Source: CARZYU01 sp964370085 (GTDB taxonomy: Bacteria; Bacillota_I; Bacilli_A; RF39; UBA660). From it: 6,429 bases of DNA. Both the position numbers and the translations under genes were made by a program. Below, in pieces: positions 4,882 through 6,429 of this stretch (within the stretch, counting starts at the first letter, position 1; every line of letters begins with the position of its first letter). The notes below the pieces were generated by a model. The model saw nothing but the letters and a program-made list of their open reading frames with translations. It did not search any database and had not been told where the DNA came from. The stretch spans positions 1 through 6,429 of the forward strand of contig CAYJHI010000048.1 of assembly GCA_964370085.1 (NCBI GenBank), written 5' to 3'.

Positions 4882-6334
4882 TATGAATAGATTAGTTAGA
4901 GATTATACACTTAATACAGATCAATATCAGATAGCGATGATGTATGCTTATTTTAAAGAAGGGAAGCATAAGCAAACTGCTGTATTTGATTTATTTAATC
5001 GTAAGTTTCCTGAAGGTATGGGTTATACGATTATGGCTGGACTTGATAAAATAATTCCTTATATTGAGAAACTTCATTTTAGTGAAGATAGTATTTCTTA
5101 TTTAGAAGATTGTGGGTATGATCAAGATTTTATTGATTATATGAGAGACTTTAAATTTAATGGAACTATTAAGGCAATACCTGAGGGTACTCCTATATTT
5201 CCTAATACGCCTGTTATTACAGTAGAAGCATCTTTGTTAGAAGCACAGATTATTGAAACTTATATGTTATCTGTTATAAATGGAGCGACTTTAACGACCG
5301 GGAATGCTCGTAAGATAGTTGAAGCTAGTAACGGTAAGCCTGTTTTAGAATTTGGTTCTAGAAGAGCAGTTAATCCAGAGAGTTCACTTGATGGAGCAAT
5401 TTATGGTTATATGGCAGGATGTGTTGGTACTAGTAATGTTATGGCTGCTAGAATGATGGGTATTAAACCTAGTGGAACACAAGCACATAGTTTTATTGAA
5501 GCATTTGAAGAAGAATTAGATGCTTTTAAGTCATTTGCAACTAGTCAACCTAATAATTGTACATTACTTGTTGATACTTATGATACTTTAAAGAGTGGTG
5601 TACCTAATGCTATTAAGACATTTGAATGGATGAGAGATAATAATATGCCTATTGATAACATTGGTATTAGAATAGATTCAGGAGACTTAGCTTATCTTTC
5701 TAAAGAATCTAGAAGAATGCTTAATGAAGCTGGTTTTGGTAATACTAAAATTGTCTTAAGTAATGGTCTTAAAGCTGAAACAATTGAATCATTATTATTA
5801 CAAGGAGCTGACTTTGATGTACTTGGAGTAGGAGATAACATTGCGAAACCTGAAGGTAATATGGGATTTGTTTATAAATTAGTTGCAGTTAAAGAAGATG
5901 ATAAATATATTCCGCGTATTAAGTTAAGTGGTGATTCGTTTAAAGTTACTAATCCAGGATATAAAAAAGTATACAGAGCATACTCGAATGATACAGGTTT
6001 TGCACTTGCTGATATTATTACTTTTCATGATAAAGAGATAAATAGTGAGAAGATAGATATTGTTAGTTTTTCTAATAATAGTGATCGTACTACTATTACT
6101 AACTTTAAATTAAGAGAATTACAAGAGACTATTTTCTCTAATGGTAAGTTAGTATATGATGTGCCAAGTGTTAAAAAAGTGAGAGATTATTGTAATGAAG
6201 AGATGGCTACAATATATCCTGAAGTTAAAAGAACACTTAATCCTCATATTTACTATGTAGACGGAACAGAAGATTATGTTGATTTTAAAAATGATATGAT
6301 TGTTAAGACTAAGAGTAAAGTAAGAGGTAAGTAA
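4871..6334 (+). CDS. pncB: Nicotinate phosphoribosyltransferase
   Basis: It joins nicotinate to PRPP, coupled to ATP hydrolysis, to give nicotinate mononucleotide, committing salvaged nicotinate to NAD. It has 487 residues, the usual length of the Firmicutes-type enzyme. Motifs in order: LNTDQYQIAMMYAYF (14-28); VFDLFNRKFPEGMGYTIMAGLD (38-59); FGSRRAVNPESSLDGA (161-176), part of the active site; SGTQAHSFIEAF (201-212), with His206 fitting the His phosphorylated in this family; DTYDTLKSGVPNA (235-247); RIDSGDL (267-273); and VLGVGDNI (317-324), where many homologues have GVGT. An in-frame ATG at 4853 exists, but 4871 is chosen because GAGG (4859-4862) lies eight bases upstream. The gene overlaps the pncA end by 11 bases and its stop overlaps the next ATG, so translational coupling is likely on both sides. 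Confidence 0.96.
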   Translation: MENNMNRLVRDYTLNTDQYQIAMMYAYFKEGKHKQTAVFDLFNRKFPEGMGYTIMAGLDKIIPYIEKLHFSEDSISYLEDCGYDQDFIDYMRDFKFNGTIKAIPEGTPIFPNTPVITVEASLLEAQIIETYMLSVINGATLTTGNARKIVEASNGKPVLEFGSRRAVNPESSLDGAIYGYMAGCVGTSNVMAARMMGIKPSGTQAHSFIEAFEEELDAFKSFATSQPNNCTLLVDTYDTLKSGVPNAIKTFEWMRDNNMPIDNIGIRIDSGDLAYLSKESRRMLNEAGFGNTKIVLSNGLKAETIESLLLQGADFDVLGVGDNIAKPEGNMGFVYKLVAVKEDDKYIPRIKLSGDSFKVTNPGYKKVYRAYSNDTGFALADIITFHDKEINSEKIDIVSFSNNSDRTTITNFKLRELQETIFSNGKLVYDVPSVKKVRDYCNEEMATIYPEVKRTLNPHIYYVDGTEDYVDFKNDMIVKTKSKVRGK

Positions 6335-6429
6335 TGAGAAAAGAAAAAAGTTTATTACTTAATCAATATATAGAAGAATTGAAGACTATTAAAAGAGAAC
6401 TTGTTGTTGATAATAAAAAAAGTTTTTTA
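6334..6429 (+). CDS. Start of an unidentified third gene of the pnc operon, 3'-truncated
   Basis: The ATG at 6334 overlaps the pncB stop (TAATG) and has SD GAGG (6324-6327) six bases upstream, so this is a real, translationally coupled gene. Only 32 codons are visible before the window ends. They begin MRKEKSLLLNQYIEELKTI, a charged, probably helical segment with no signal peptide. That is too little to name. Genes for NAD synthase, nicotinate-nucleotide adenylyltransferase or a NAD-linked regulator would fit the position, but nothing in the visible residues favours any of them. Confidence 0.75.
   Translation, partial: MRKEKSLLLNQYIEELKTIKRELVVDNKKSFL

Overview
This window is AT-rich DNA from a low-GC Gram-positive bacterium, probably an uncultured Bacilli or Erysipelotrichia-like gut lineage. 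Evidence: purine-rich Shine-Dalgarno (SD) sites before nearly every gene, a lipobox lipoprotein, short hairpin-plus-T-run terminators, and protein families typical of Firmicutes. TGA serves as a stop (end of the permease) and Trp is TGG, so the genetic code is standard rather than the mycoplasma code. The exact taxon cannot be named from the sequence alone. The sequence is a draft scaffold with one 100-N gap.

Layout. Positions 1-1750 hold a tightly packed + strand operon: the C-terminal part of a zinc/manganese-type ABC transporter ATPase, its membrane permease, and a small lipoprotein with a Cys-Cys motif. It ends at a bidirectional terminator shared with a convergent DUF1003 membrane protein (1763-2281, minus strand). 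A divergent intergenic region leads to a VUT/DUF165-like six-helix membrane protein (2444-3007) with a strong terminator. A poorly defined small ORF follows at the assembly gap (3138-3237). The gap is flanked by an exact 55-bp direct repeat, so it looks like an unmerged contig overlap and not missing DNA. Next is an unrecognised 183-residue protein with a C-terminal four-cysteine knuckle (3557-4108), with its own promoter and terminator.

The right part (4168-6429) is a pyridine-nucleotide salvage operon. Nicotinamidase (pncA) converts nicotinamide to nicotinate, and nicotinate phosphoribosyltransferase (pncB) converts nicotinate to nicotinate mononucleotide. The two genes overlap by 11 bp, and a third gene, cut off by the window end, overlaps the pncB stop codon. 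The operon is driven by a promoter with consensus -35 and -10 boxes.

The most notable signal is a pair of identical inverted repeats, TGTTATTA-N9-TAATAACA. One is centred on the pncA -10 box. The other lies 53 bp downstream in the leader, about five helical turns away. This looks like a two-site operator for an unidentified NAD-responsive repressor. In RNA the second copy could also form a hairpin that brings a distant SD close to the pncA start.
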